From NCBI GenBank assembly GCA_028023455.1, contig JAQFVV010000443.1, positions 498,001 to 562,000 on the forward strand: 64,000 nt of DNA. The letters are read 5' to 3'. Position numbers and translations under genes: made by a program. Origin of the DNA: Epiperipatus broadwayi (Eukaryota > Onychophora > Udeonychophora > Euonychophora > Peripatidae). Shown here one piece after another: positions 34,221 through 46,503 of this stretch (the first letter of the stretch is position 1; the number at the start of each line of letters is the position of its first letter). The notes beneath the pieces were generated by a model. The model was not told the origin of the DNA. It saw only the letters and a program-made list of their open reading frames with translations, and did no database searches.

Positions 34221-34482
34221 ATAAATCAACCTCACCCAGGCTATGAATTAAAAGCACTAAATGTTGAATAGTGGATCAAGAATAGAATGAATCCAAAAAT
34301 AAATCCACTACTTCTTGGGAGCTCTGATGTTTATAAGTATATCTTTGTCAACATTGTTAATTATTCAGAGTATGGTACTTAATTATTCAAGGCTGGGGAT
34401 AGCATCTCACTTTACTATTCTTGATCCTTTGTTCAACATTTAAAGTGTTTTTAATTCATAGCCTGGTGAAGGTTGATTTACT
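34221..34482. mobile_element. 260-bp MITE with 65-bp inverted repeats
   Basis: AAATCAACCTCACCCAGGCT at the left mirrors AGCCTGGTGAAGGTTGATTT at the right. The inverted match continues through TATGAATTAAAA-CACT, ATGTTGAA and GGATCAAGAATAG. The right-hand half and about 40 bp beyond it (to 34520) recur at 51948-52033, so this is a dispersed family whose true right boundary may lie further out. Confidence 0.7.
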
Positions 34483-34585
34483 CTCTTTGTTTACATATAC
34501 ATTGAATTATGTTTAATTTAAAGTTTGCATATTAAATTATACATAGGTCTACCTGGATGACATTTTATTTCTATATTTCCATTAT

Positions 34586-34897
34586 TCATCAAACAAACTT
34601 TAGCAGCAATAATTTTATATATAACAAATCCCTATTATCAAATTGATAAAGGTTTGTTATCTGTATTTTTATATTGGACTATTTCCATCATTTAATATGT
34701 GTGTTGAATGTAGAAAAGTTTAATTTTATTCAAATATTCCAAATACACTCAACTGTTAGTAATATCACAGCAAACTTATTAGATGATTGAAATAGTCCAA
34801 TATAAAAATACAGCTAGAACACCATCATCACAAACCTTCAGGAAAACAGGTTTGTTATCTGTTGCTTTCTTAATTTAAAGTTTGTTTGATAGATAAT
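34586..34897. repeat. 310-bp inverted repeat
   Basis: ATCAAACAAACTTTA at 34587 mirrors TAAAGTTTGTTTGAT at 34877. Further in, GGTTTGTTATCTG occurs in both halves, and TGTATTTTTATATTGGACTA mirrors TAGTCCAATATAAAAATACA. The central segment is related to the flank of the PLE at 32743-32857. Confidence 0.65.
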
Positions 34898-35005
34898 TTA
34901 TTTATATAGAACCAGCTTAGCATTAGTATGTTTGGTTTATATATATATGAAGTTGTAACACAAGTCTTATAATGTTATACAATAAAAGACATATATATAT
35001 ATATA

Positions 35006-37193
35006 TTGTAACGGGATATATATATATGCGTTACATTTAAATTCTAATACTTAATGTTTTTGTAAATATCTAATACTGAATTAAAAGCACGAACGTTCAA
35101 AATGCACAAATAACGAATTATTAATTTATTAATATGTTTAATTTAAATATTGAAATAAAATAAGCTTTAAAAAAATTATAGAATCTAAACAAAGATTCTA
35201 ATCTTTAAATAAAATATAATAAAAAACCTTTTAATTTTAAAAATAACGAAGAGAGTTTTTAATCTTAAAAATAAAAATTACAAACAGATCCTTGGGGCAA
35301 AATGACTATTGTAAAGATGATTACAAAATAGATAAGAGTTCCCACCCAAAGAGATAGACACAGACCTCAGTGGAAAACCAAATCTATTTAGACAAAAACC
35401 CAAAATCTACTTGGCCACAAACTCAATGAACCAATGAAATATAGATATGAAATATGTTTGATGGATCCATGCATTCCAGAGATAAGGTGCCTGAGGACTA
35501 TAGAAAGAAAAATCCAAAAGAAATAGTTAGTTCAAGATTAGAAAAATTAAAAATTTAAATTCATTTGTCTTTGCTGAAAGTAGAAATAAAAATTTAAAAA
35601 GCTATTATCGACATCACCCAAGATGTCAGTTTCATTGTGCTTCCTTTGGTTCGGATGGCCAAAGGCAGCCTTCATCTCCACGGATCCCAGGATTGAACCA
35701 CTGGAACTGTCTTCATAAAATGTCTTTGGAAATCTTCATAAAATCATCATCGTCTGCAAGAAATGGCCCTTGTGTAACTCAGATCTTCATCGCAAAGGAA
35801 CGAGCATGGAGAAAGGAAAGTATAAATTATAAATATGAAATATAAACTCTTAAATTTAAAATCTTCGAACTTTATTTGTTTCTAAAAGTGAATTATAAAC
35901 TTTCTTTCCAAATCAAACCAGAACTTTATTTTTTTTATAAACTTTGCAATTTTAAACTCTGATCTAAAGTTAAAATGTAATCTCTTAAAATATGTATTGT
36001 ATTTTTTTATATTTTTATTCATGCTTAATAAGATCTGTTTGTAATAGGGTAGGGGTTTGCGATTACAAACTTAAATTTAAAGATAAAAACACATATCGTT
36101 ATTTGTGCATTATTAAATTTTAAAAGTAGGTTAAAAATAGTATTTGTTAAAAAAAATAAGTTAAATATAATGTGTCATTTTAAAATGATTTAAAACCGTA
36201 AACTAAAGATTTATTTTTGAGAAATAAATTAATAAAATGATTTAAATGTTAGTTGAGTGTAGATGGCAGCTAGACTCCTTTAAATATATGTTAGATTTAA
36301 AGGGGTTTTGATTTTGGACTATTTGTTTCGTAGTTGTGTCAATGCTGGTGGAGAAATATATGGATGTTTATATCAATGTAATGTGAAGTGTGTTAGCACC
36401 TAGGGCAACGAGTCCAACTGAATGCATAACCCCAAAGAGGTAGTCATATCATTGAAATGGACGCAGACATATTTCCTGCACCATTGACCCATTTCAGCTC
36501 TATGGATTGAGAAGATAAGTCGGCAAAATAGACCGTTCTCCCATCCATACGTAGCATTTTCTCTTTATATTACATGCATGATTCCTTTGCTAGACAGATG
36601 TAAATTCCTGTACTGATGAAGATCATGTTTCTTCAAATAATATCACACTGCTCAGATGCACATTTCTGTCAGTGTGATTCTATGCTAACATGTTCACATT
36701 GCATTGGTTGCTGATATATATCTGGAAGCGAGCGTTGGTGTGGCTGCGGACTTTTAGCCTGGAATCAAATGTTTGAAAGTCTTTTAAGTGTGTCATCTGG
36801 GTAGCTCATCTATACTCAACATTTCTAAGATTAAAAATAAAAGTTAAAATAAATAAAAGTAATAGTAAATAATAATGAAACAAACATAATTTTTTTATAT
36901 AGTTATGTTTCAAGTTTGTATGTCGTCACATATATATACATAAATAAAATCTTTTTGTGTTATTAATACTGACAGTGATCTAGTGATTGTTTTTATTATT
37001 CTTTATTCAAAGAAATTTATTTAATAAATGTTTTAAACCTCTGCTACTTCATGAGCTAGTGACTTGGGCTGGCGTCGTGATTTTAACAGCGTGTATCTAT
37101 CTACTTTATAAATTTTCTAGGTTCAAATGATCTAGTGGGAGCCTGTACGGCAGATACGGTAAGGATTATTCACCTCATTCCCGACCGTTATAA
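35006..37193. other. G+C-richer tract without ORFs, possible non-autonomous element
   Basis: Starts with a 29-bp palindrome TGTAACG...CGTTACA (35008-35036) and ends with CCCGACCGTTATAA, partly the mirror of TTGTAACGGG. Between these, 35281-35820 and 36330-36800 are less A+T-rich and contain hairpins such as CACACTG...CAGTGTG (36637-36669). No long ORF is present. It could be a non-autonomous DNA element about 2.2 kb long or a decayed LTR relic. The flanks are TA microsatellite, so no TSD can be judged. Confidence 0.3.
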
Positions 37194-38480
37194 TATATAT
37201 AAAATCTTATTAATGTAAAATTTGGCAAATATTTTCTTTTTATTTGCAAAAAGAGAATTTTACAATCAAAATTTAGATCTGGTTTTAAGTTTTTGTTAGT
37301 TACATGTATATACTTTTTTTTTTAGTACATATGGTGTTTTGACTCTGAATTGAACACGTGCACACACACACATATATAATCATAAATGGCAACAACTACT
37401 AGTTAACACTATTTTTCTTTCTTTTTTTACATATGAGCAATATAGTTAATGTATTTAATAAACTACACTTCATTCACATTTTAAACAAACAAATGAAATA
37501 TTATGGAAAGAGAGAAATAATTAGATGCATTTCAGATGATTTAGTTGTTTCAGTTGTCCAGCTCAGTTATTCCTTTATTATCTTCATTATAAGCACTATA
37601 TTTATTACACAGCATGCATATTTAATAACTATTTTGTTTTTCATAATGTCTTCATTCATTTGTTTGAATTAGAAGAATGTAAAGCAGTATATTTAAGATA
37701 TTTTAAAATGTAAAAAAATAGTATGGCATTAAATTAATAAAACCATGTGCAGTAATAAAAAAAATATATTTTCATTAATCAAAAAGATACATTGGTCATT
37801 AATCAAACTTAAAATCTATTTCTAGGCTTAAAGTAATATAACAAATTAATCTACTAAGTGATTGTTATTAATTGTTAATATATTTATTTAAAATAAAACT
37901 ATGGCACTAGTAAATTGAATTGTAGTAATATACTAAAGTTAGACTATAGAAAGAAATTTTCTCTTAAGTGAAAGATCTATTGATTTCTCTTTGAAACATT
38001 AAAGGAACTAAGCAGAGTAAATTTTGAATACTCACACAATATTTTACCATTGTATCTGTTATTGCTATGTGTTATTGATATGGCAAGTAAACATAAAAAA
38101 GATGCTTATCAATATGTATTAGTTAGGTTGATGAATTTATTAGTTTTTTATTTTAAAACCAAAAGACCTCATGGTCTTTCTTGTCCTTTGCTTAAAAATT
38201 CTTAATTGAAACATCAATTAAGTTTTCTTGAAGGAGGGATGAATGTATGTGGGAGTGATATATTTTATATATTTATAAGAAGATTATAAAGATGTCAGCC
38301 ATGAAAAATATGGGTAGCCAAAACCTGAGAGTGCTAAGAATTTTCTAATTATGGATTTAGGCTGTCATTGAATGACTAGTATCTATTTAGCTATCCACAA
38401 CTGCAACTCACTGTCAAATAAAGATTACATGAATTAGAAGAACTATCTAATATTAAATGAGAAATCATTGGAATTCATGA
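37194..38480. other. A+T-rich DNA, nothing recognised
   Basis: The 79-codon ORF at 37433-37672 is Ile/Phe-rich and has no recognisable motif. The region from about 38160 may be the eroded upstream part of the retrotransposon that follows. Confidence 0.45.
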
Positions 38481-39600
38481 AGTTGTGACAGATTATTGGA
38501 ACAATGCAATAATAATCTTGATAATAAGAAAGGTGATCTAAAGAAGATATTAAATATTATATTGATATCAGATTTGTATTAGTTTTATACAAAATATCAA
38601 GATATTTACAACTAACTACCTATCATTTTGGATTCTAAACAACCAAAAGGGCAAGCTGGATTTAAAAGTGGTTCTAGTATAATGGATCATATTCAACTAT
38701 TGAGAAAAGTTATAGAAAGAACCAATAAATATCAATCATTATTAGAGCTTTGAATTTGTAGATTTAAAAATGTATTTGATTCTATAAGGTTTTTACAGTG
38801 ATTAAAGTTTAGAATCTTCAAGATATAAGTTGAGAATGCTTCCACATTCTGAAGAATATTTATCAAAATACAACAGCCATAAATAGATTATATGCTGTTA
38901 CCAAAAAGATTAAGATTGATCAGAGTGTATAATAAAGTGATTCCATATTATTAAAACCTTTTACATCAGTTTTACAAAAATGTATTTTGTGCATTAAATT
39001 GGAAAGCTAAGGGAATAAAATACATAAAGATTATTTAAGTCATCTGTATAACTAATCATAAAATTAACTTGGAGAAGTGCTTTTCATAGAAGTAAAAATA
39101 TTAAAGTAAATACAACTTATGAATTAAAAAAAATGTTTTTAATAAATGTTGTTTACTAATTCTTACTTATAGATAATCTAAGACTTTGATATTTAATAGA
39201 AGAGCAATATAGAAAGTTTAGAACATTCAAAGAAGTTGGAAGAGATGTATGTTAGTAGTAATTGAAAGAAAGGAAAAATAAAATACATGAATGAGAGAAC
39301 AAACAGATATCATTGACATCATTAAAAGAATTACAAGATTGAAATGAAGCTGGTAGAAGAATTGATAATAGATAGATAGTTGAAGTTTTAAATTGGATTT
39401 CAAGAGATTGTAAAAAAAAAACATTGAAAGTGATTTTATGTGAAATAGGAAACTGAAATAAAATTTTATTGGTGTGATGCAGATAAGAGTTGTTCCAGAG
39501 AGATTTTCATCATGCAATGGATCGATAATAATTGAAAATGATAATAGTGATAACCAGAACAAGGATGAAAATATGTAAGAGTCAATTGAATAGGCTTGTG
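38480..39600 (+). pseudogene. RTE-like reverse transcriptase relic
   Basis: Plus strand. KKGDLKKILNIILISDLY-type sequence (about 38530) is followed by QPKGQAGFKSGSSIMDHIQL (about 38640), a hallmark block 'lqqPkEQAGFRsGyStiDHi'. Then come KVIERTNKYQSLL, a damaged 'AFD' motif (NVFDSI) and KIKIDQSV (the 'tkkik..rGVRQGD' position). Towards the end are IIKRITRLK and ESDFM (the 'ItrlkWsWvGHvaR' zone, about 39320). The order fits the RTE clade. Many stops and frameshifts are present. The endonuclease domain and 3' end were not recognised. Confidence 0.75.
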
Positions 39601-40456
39601 TAACTCAGGGCATGTTGGAAGCTATTTGCTTTTTTAAAATTATTTTTATTCATGTAAAGTATAACAATGGGAAGTAGTATTTTTTACACACGTAGAAGAT
39701 TGCCTTTTAATTTTAAGTAGCAGTCTGTATGATTTGCTATCATTTAATTAATACTTTTTACTTTTTTATTTTTATATAAAAGAGAACAAATAGAACTGTA
39801 ACATATCTCTGACAAGTATTAATACATGATTATTGAAATCTGTTGACTTTATTGTTAAAGAACATACTGAAATCTAATGAAATTTTCCAAGATGTGCAGA
39901 GAAAAAGAAAACAACCTGTAATAACACACTGCGGATCAAAGGACTTTTGAAATGCTTTCCATAGAAAAGACTAGCTTTGCTAACAGGTGATTGATTAGTA
40001 ATGCTATGAATTTTTACCTTTATGTAATACCTCATTTTAATTAAAATATTTTTAGAAACACATTTGTAGACTAATATTAGATAGTTGTGGACTGACTTTC
40101 TGCAAAACAAACAAACAAAAAAAATCCTGTCTGGAAGTGATAAAAAAATGTTTTATTGAGCCCAGATTTATACATAAGTTTTAGGTGTGGCAAACAAATA
40201 TTGGTTAAAATAGATTACATTTACACTGAGAAGGACAAAATAATTTTGGCTAAAAATCTTTTATGTTTTAATATTATAAATGTATGGTCAGCTGCTATGT
40301 AATAACATTTTGTATTATTTACTTATAGATTATAAATTAAAGAAAAATCAGCACAATCGCGTTTATTTATTTATTTATTTTTAATGATTACTAAAATATT
40401 ATAAATACATCTTAGAACCAATACGTTATTGGGCTGACTATTAACATACTTGTATA
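39601..40456. other. A+T-rich DNA, weak MITE similarity
   Basis: No supported ORF. Around 40220-40260 the string ACACTGAGAAGGACAAAA resembles one arm of the MITE at 24058-24362, but no paired arm is found here. Confidence 0.4.
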
Positions 40457-40659
40457 CAGTGCCGGTGCTAATGTATGAGGTGCTTTTGGGCAAGCTGTTT
40501 TTCACCGCCCCTATTTTTTTAGGCCAGAACAAATTGAATATATACATATGTGCATTCTTTCACTATACCTAAATAATGAAGCACAAAATAATTAGATTAC
40601 ATATATATTTATAAAATTGAAATATTTTCATTACAAAGAAACTTTTTTAATTTTTAAAC

Positions 40660-43330
40660 TAGAGAACGTTTTAATTAAGGCAGTCAGATCCAAGTCATTT
40701 AATAATTCATTTTCTATTGAGATTGTTGATAAGTTTGATAATCTTTCCTATTATATTGAGAACTTTAAATAATTTTTTATCTTCTTTAATTTTGAGAAAC
40801 TTCTTTTGGCAGTGATAACTGTTATCGGTAAAGTCAAATACTTTCTTAAAGCAATGGCAGTATTAGGCAACAGTCAACTAAATGATTATTATTATTATTT
40901 TTTTCATATGTCAAAGCGTTGACCTGGAAGCGAACCCGGGCCAGCTGCATGGGAGACAGCTATGCTAATCGCTAGGCCACCAAATGCTTGACAACTAAAT
41001 GATTATTATAGATCAAATTAAGAATATCCTTGATGATCATCTTTTTATCTCAAAGGCATCTCTTTCTTCAAATAAGGATGTACCATCTACATAGCTGATC
41101 TTATTGGAATGACCTGTTAATTTTAATTCTAAATTCTTAGTGTGGTAAAATTTCATTTTCACACCAATCTGATGTATTTAATCTCACTAAACTTTAAATG
41201 TTCCATTCTATTCTTCCAAAACTTTAAACAATGACATTAATGCAGAATCTATTATTACCATAAAGAAATGTTTAAAAATTTAATTTCAACTGATGCATTC
41301 ATCTTCTGATTCATAATCAAAAAGTCTTTTCTTTATTTTTCATCTTGTAGTGGCAGTAAATGTTGACTCAATCTTTAAATCTTCTGCCATCTGAGCCACA
41401 CAACTTATAATGGGTTCAAATGATTTACTGTTTTAAATTCATTCAAATCATCTTTAATTTCTTTTAAAATTTTGATAGCTTCACTTAGGTTACAATCAGG
41501 ATTTGTAACATCTTGCTAATGCCATTAATTTTACTCAAAATATCATACCACACAGCCAAGAAATAAATAAATTTAAATGACTTTAATTTTGATGCCAATG
41601 CATTTGTCTGAAATTGTGTGCCTATGTTTTTTGTAAGATCAGTTTTAATTTCTTATAAAGCAAGATATATTTCTTTGGCCTATAGTTTTAATGGTTGGAA
41701 CACTTCAAGGACGACTTTCCATTTTATATTAGCCTATAGTTTTAATGTTAGGTTTTTTTATATGTTTAAATAAAATTGTTCATCATTTTGTGGATGCATA
41801 AAAGAAATTGTAAAATTCTTGAATTACACTTAAGAAACTAACAGTTTCAAATGAAATTTTTCAGCATCATTTACAATTAAATTGAGATTATGCACTGAAA
41901 AGAAGCACAAAAAGCTCTAGGATTATTCTCCAGTATTTTTTGCTGTAGCCCATTGTATTTACCTTTTATATTAGTGGCATTGTCATACTACTGCTCCCAA
42001 AGATTTTGAATATCGAAATTTAGTCTTTTAACATGACTTAAAGTAAATAATATAATCCCTGTCCCATTGTGTCATCTACAGAACAAAAGCCTAGAAAATG
42101 TTCTCTAATTTCATTTGTATTTGATTTTTTATTATAACATAAGAAACAAATTATAACTGACATTTGTTCGACTTGACTTACAATGGGGTTGTATCCAAAA
42201 TAATTGAAAAATATTTACATTTTTGAACATTTCTAATATATTTTGGCTAGTAGCACCAGAAAGTAGTTGAACATTTTCATTTTGAATTTGATGTCCTAAA
42301 TAATGGGTAACATTTTTTGAAGCTAGGGTTTGAATACATCATAAATATATTGCCATAGCTAGATCAAATTTTAAGAACATTTCTATTAACTTAAAAAAAT
42401 TGTTTGCACTGTTTTCGTATAACTGCTTAAATGATACATGGAAAGCTAAGTATTTTTTAGACTAAGAACTGTATTGCATTAATTATTTGTTTCATTACTG
42501 AATATCAGTCCTTTCTGTTTTATACAGCTTTTGATCTCATGAATCAATTGCGGTATTTTTTAAAAATTTGTTCACAGTTGAGCAAATGATATGCAATTCA
42601 CTTTGTTCATGTTTACTGTAAATATTTGATAAATGATGCCAGTCTTTGCATCCATATTCATTATTAAGTTGTGACTTGCCATCACTGAAAAGTTTGCAGT
42701 ACAAAAAAATACCAAAACTTTAGAAATCTATAAGACTAACTATAATCTTAATTTTTTTTTTTATCTATTTGGAAATAATCTCCTATAATAAAAAGTGGAA
42801 TTTTTTTTACTGACTTATCTCTTGGAAAATTCCAGTTGATGATTTGCAGAGGGTGAAGTTCAACTAAGTAGTCTCTTTTATTGAGAAAAATTGTGGTCAC
42901 ATACCCAGATCTTCCAAATAGAGAAATTTCTTTGAAATGTCATCAATCTGACTTTATTCAACTAATTCTGAAACAGGAGTAACTGTTAATATTGATGACA
43001 AATCAAAACTTTATTGTTAATGGATTTCTACTTTCTTTCTTTTGGGACATGTTGATGGTGCACATTCTGTTCTAGCTCTTTCTGCAGATGTTGATGAAAT
43101 ATTATCTTGTCCATCATTCACTTCTGTACAGCTTTCTTCTGAAGATAGTTGACAAATTTCAGAAGATGGAGATGCCAATGGTATTCCATTCTTCTTTTTT
43201 TTCACTGAAGATTCCAAGAACTTGTTCAAAGGGCCTAACAGTTGGTGACACAATTCCTTTTTTGCAGCCTTCTGTTTTCTATTTTGGGCACCAGATAATG
43301 TTTTTTCCCCAGACAGATATAATTAATGAG
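40660..43330 (-). pseudogene. hAT transposase (ZMYM1/TTF-type), inactive
   Basis: The N-terminal segment at 43313-43017 reads TLSGAQNRKQKAAKKE, then LLGPLNKFLESS and a Ser/Glu-rich stretch. This is the typical start of ZMYM1-like hAT proteins ('LSGaqKRKlkkek...l..fF'). The C-terminal segment at 40869-40675 reads LPNTAIALRKYLTLPITVI, then SFSKL and ERLSNLSTISIENELL. This is the hAT dimerisation domain, which normally has 'ERSFSKLKlIKnyLRstm.qeRLs.LallsiE'. Two stops interrupt the dimerisation domain, and a SINE sits just upstream of it. The middle (TTF zinc finger and catalytic domain) is present but frameshifted. Confidence 0.85.
40892..40991 (-). mobile_element. tRNA-Gly-derived SINE, copy D
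   Basis: The minus strand has GGTGGCCTAGCGATTAGCAT, the anticodon arm AGCTGT-CTCCCAT-GCAGCT, and the T-arm CCCGGGTTCGCTTCCAGG, followed by CAACGCTTTGACATATGA and a run of A. The 17-bp perfect direct repeat CAACTAAATGATTATTA (40875-40891 and 40992-41008) is a clear TSD. This is the strongest evidence in the window that the family moves by LINE-type retroposition. It is inserted in the hAT transposase. Confidence 0.92.
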
Positions 43331-43765
43331 TAAGAATTTTTTTCATATAAGAAAAGTCATGCTTTGGTTTTACATGAATTTATGAAAACAATTATAATTG
43401 TAAGAAATAATGGTACTATTCACATTACAGATAATATAGTGAACTATGCAAAGAAAATAGATCTTAATGCATTTCCTATATCTACAAACAATTAATTTAT
43501 GGACAGCAGGAGACTTCCACCCACCCATCCACTGCAATCTTATTTTGGACACATAGACATGAGTCTGTGTGTCCAATGGATATATGTAATGCCTGCATAC
43601 ATGGTAGAATTTTGTGTGGAGAATGAAAACAAATATAAAGGTTGTAGTTATATAATTATTAAAAAAATTTTCACCAATACATGACTCAATTTGATGCCCC
43701 CTTTCATAGGCACCTTTGTGCAATGAACAACCTGCACACCCACTTGCACCCTGCCTGATTGAATA

Positions 43766-46257
43766 AATAGTGTTTTAAGTTTATAAATATTTTATATGCA
43801 AAACAAATAAACCTTCCAAAAAAAAACTGATTTGCTACAGCATACACCCTTTTTTTTTTTACCAGACATTATGTCAAATAAATTCATATTTAAAATAAAG
43901 TATTATGGTATAAATTTATGAAATTTATTGTCTTGATATTTTTTGTTTAAAGATATTAAGAAATAAAATACAGAAAATTTTTTTCATAGTTAACACTTTT
44001 TTCAACCAAACAACCTCTATTTAAAAGAAAATTGTGGCCATGAAAAAATAAAAAAAAATAAAAATTTATTTTTTGATAATCGTGAACAAAATATTTGCAA
44101 GATGTGCTTGTGTGGATATTTATTTACATGATAATACAAATAAATAATCAAATAGTGGATTGATTGGGAATTCATATGAAGTTTGAAGACCAAAAAGAAT
44201 AAAGTAGAGCTTTGATGCACGGATCGTAAGTTCCATACAGATAAACATTCATATAAAAGCAGCTAGTGTGACCTTGGTTTAAATGAGGATTTAGTAAGAT
44301 GCCATTGGAAGAATTACTTGAGCATAAGTTGTTATTACATTCAATGCACAATGTATTAAATTAAAAATCATATAGGTTTTAAAATCAAATTTTCTATATT
44401 TTTAATAGCTGAATAATGCAATATTATAAAAAATATATATTCAGTATATTAAACCTTAGTGTATTGTAACATATGGCACTAATAATTCTATTTCTAATGA
44501 TCTGTTATAATCAAATCAACATTCCGTCTCCATAGGCTTTCATCACTATAATTTATTTTTACTATAAACATATTTTTTGATCTGCAATGATGGCTTCTGA
44601 GGAGGCTGGGAAAAGAAAGGATTCCCCCCCCCCCATCCTAGATTGTGTGGTGTAAATTTAATATTCTTGGAAAATTTTCATGATTGTCTGAAAATTCTAC
44701 ATCTAAAATATGGGAAAAAATATCGAGATAAATGACAGTTATAAAATACCAAAATATTGGAAAAAAAAATTTTGTGTTGACTGCTCAAGAGGAAACCTCC
44801 TATTTACTACCAACCTATTTACACCCACTTTCTTAATTTGCTTACCTATTTTTTTTTTTTTGGAAAATATACTAAATTAATATATGACTTATTTTTTATT
44901 CTTTAATTAAAAGTGTAAATGGTTTAAATTAGCAGACCACTTAAGAAAAAAATACCTCTCTAACATTCATTTATAGCAAAAATGAAGATAAAATCACTGT
45001 CAATAAGTTAGTAGAATTCTGGATGATGATTGGTTTATCATTTTATTCATTTAATAATTAATAATTAGTTGTCTATTTAAGTTAGCTGTGGACCAGTTCA
45101 ATGTAAAAAAAAAAAGTAGCCTGCGTGACAATTGAAAATATTTCTGTTTAACTTGGATTCTTATATCAGGCATGTGCATAGGTAAGCCAACTCAAAATTA
45201 TGGGACTAAAAAAATTTAACAAAAAAAATCTATGACAGATAGAACAATCTTTTATAAGTTCACTGCAGGTCAAAGTCATAGAAAAAAAATAGGCATTACT
45301 TATTATTGACTTGCTAAATATTATCATCCTTGATTTACTCTCTAGTAAAGAATACCTATACATCTATTTACTTACCAATATTGAATGGTTAAATGGATTA
45401 GCTATGGTTGGCTAAGTAAAAACATGACTGAAACTCGAAAAAATTTTCAAGTGTTATTCAGTCAGGATTCGAGCACAAATCGTGGTAGAACAAGCAACTT
45501 CACTAGTACTGCGTTGTGAAATCTCGTTATGAGTCTTTCAAAACATATATATATATAATCATCTGTATATTTTAAATTATATATGATCATATGCATATTC
45601 TAAATTAAAACTTCAGCGTTTTGTATCACAAGTTTTATTATTATTATTTTTATTAATACTTGAATGTTTTATTTATTAAAATTAAGAACATATAAACCAA
45701 CAACATTTCATTCGTTGTAATGAAAACATGTATTGCATAGGAGATTTCTACATTTGATAACGTTGAATTATATAGGTTTGTTTGCGTATGCAATAAGCAG
45801 AATTCGTAAATATGTTATACTTCCTATTAAAAAATTTTCAAATTTTTAAACATTAGTCCTATCGAATATTTGAATAATATATATATTATAGAAGTATCGT
45901 TGGCCAGATGAGTGTTAACCTATGTATTTTTTTCTTTAAATCTTTTCTTATAAAGGAGATAATATTCCGTGTCAAGTATTTGATTCAAAATCATCATAAT
46001 AATCTACTAACTAATTAAAATTTCACACTTGAGAAACAAGCCCTCATCTGTTAAAAAGTTGTAAGTATTGTTTTTCTAAAGCGACATTATCATAAAAAGT
46101 CTATTTATATAATGACATTAAATGCCAGTCTTTGCAGTTTCAAAAAAAAAAAAAAATCTATTGTCCACTAGATATATAATTTGTTCGTCGTTTATTAGCC
46201 ATTATACAGAGTCCACAAATTTAAAAAAAAAACGTAAATATAAAACGAAAGGAATAA
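43766..46257. other. A+T-rich DNA, no gene recognised
   Basis: Contains a C10 run at 44626 and poly(A)/poly(T) tracts. On the minus strand at about 45540-45425 a GTGCTCGAATCCTGAC string resembles a B box, so a SINE relic is possible there. The short minus ORFs at 44017-44220 and 45166-45363 show no motif. Confidence 0.4.
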
Positions 46258-46503
46258 ATGCTATATTTTTCTACTATATCATCGACAGATAGCTTCTGGA
46301 GTAAACGTAATTTCGAAAGACGTACAAGATGTCATTTGATAAAATTTTTAGCCCCCGACTGTTTTATTAGCATGGATTTTCCATGTAAATCAGCATGGGG
46401 TGAACGATTCATTCCGTTATGCTTCACTAATAGCCCGTACAACTATTCTACTTGTCTCATTAAGGTTGATAGTTTTAATAGTTTGTTGACTGAATTAATA
46501 TAA
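46258..46503 (+). CDS. small ORF or exon of unknown product (candidate)
   Basis: An 81-codon ORF from ATG to stop stands out because its composition is balanced (Ser, Cys, Arg, Trp and Pro present) inside very A+T-rich DNA. It includes FWSKRNFERRTRCHLIKFLA and CKSAWGERFIPLC with five cysteines in total. No signal peptide or known domain is recognised. The minus strand is also partly open here, so the bias might reflect a conserved non-coding block or a decayed element rather than a gene. No splice sites were identified. Confidence 0.25.
   Translation: MLYFSTISSTDSFWSKRNFERRTRCHLIKFLAPDCFISMDFPCKSAWGERFIPLCFTNSPYNYSTCLIKVDSFNSLLTELI

Larger units (their letters stand above)
40457..43757 (-). 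mobile_element. 3.3-kb hAT transposon, ZMYM1-like
   Basis: The left end CAGTGCCGGTGCTAATG and the right end, on the opposite strand CAGGCAGGGTGCAAGTG, form an imperfect hAT terminal inverted repeat. The flanking 8-mers CTTGTATA (40449-40456) and ATTGAATA (43758-43765) agree at 6 of 8 positions, an aged TSD. The interior encodes a degraded transposase on the minus strand. A palindrome TTGGACACA...TGTGTGTCCAA lies subterminally at about 43543-43577. SINE copy D is nested at 40892-40991. Confidence 0.85.

Noticed and set aside
36614-36637. A second hammerhead ribozyme (CTGATGA at 36614)
   Set aside because: The box is followed by a possible short stem, but the required GAAA is CAAA and no helix I or cleavage site can be drawn.
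35006-37193. A complete 2.2-kb terminal-inverted-repeat transposon
   Set aside because: The end similarity is only about 10 bp with a gap, the left end is better explained as a local 29-bp palindrome, and TA microsatellite flanks prevent any TSD test. It is kept only as a low-confidence tract.
39227-39562. 111-codon minus-strand ORF
   Set aside because: It is antisense to the recognisable plus-strand RTE-like reverse transcriptase relic and is hydrophobic filler.
43370-43723. 117-codon minus-strand ORF upstream of the hAT transposase
   Set aside because: It covers the subterminal region of the hAT element, including a palindrome, and has no domain; the transposase start is recognised further downstream in another frame.
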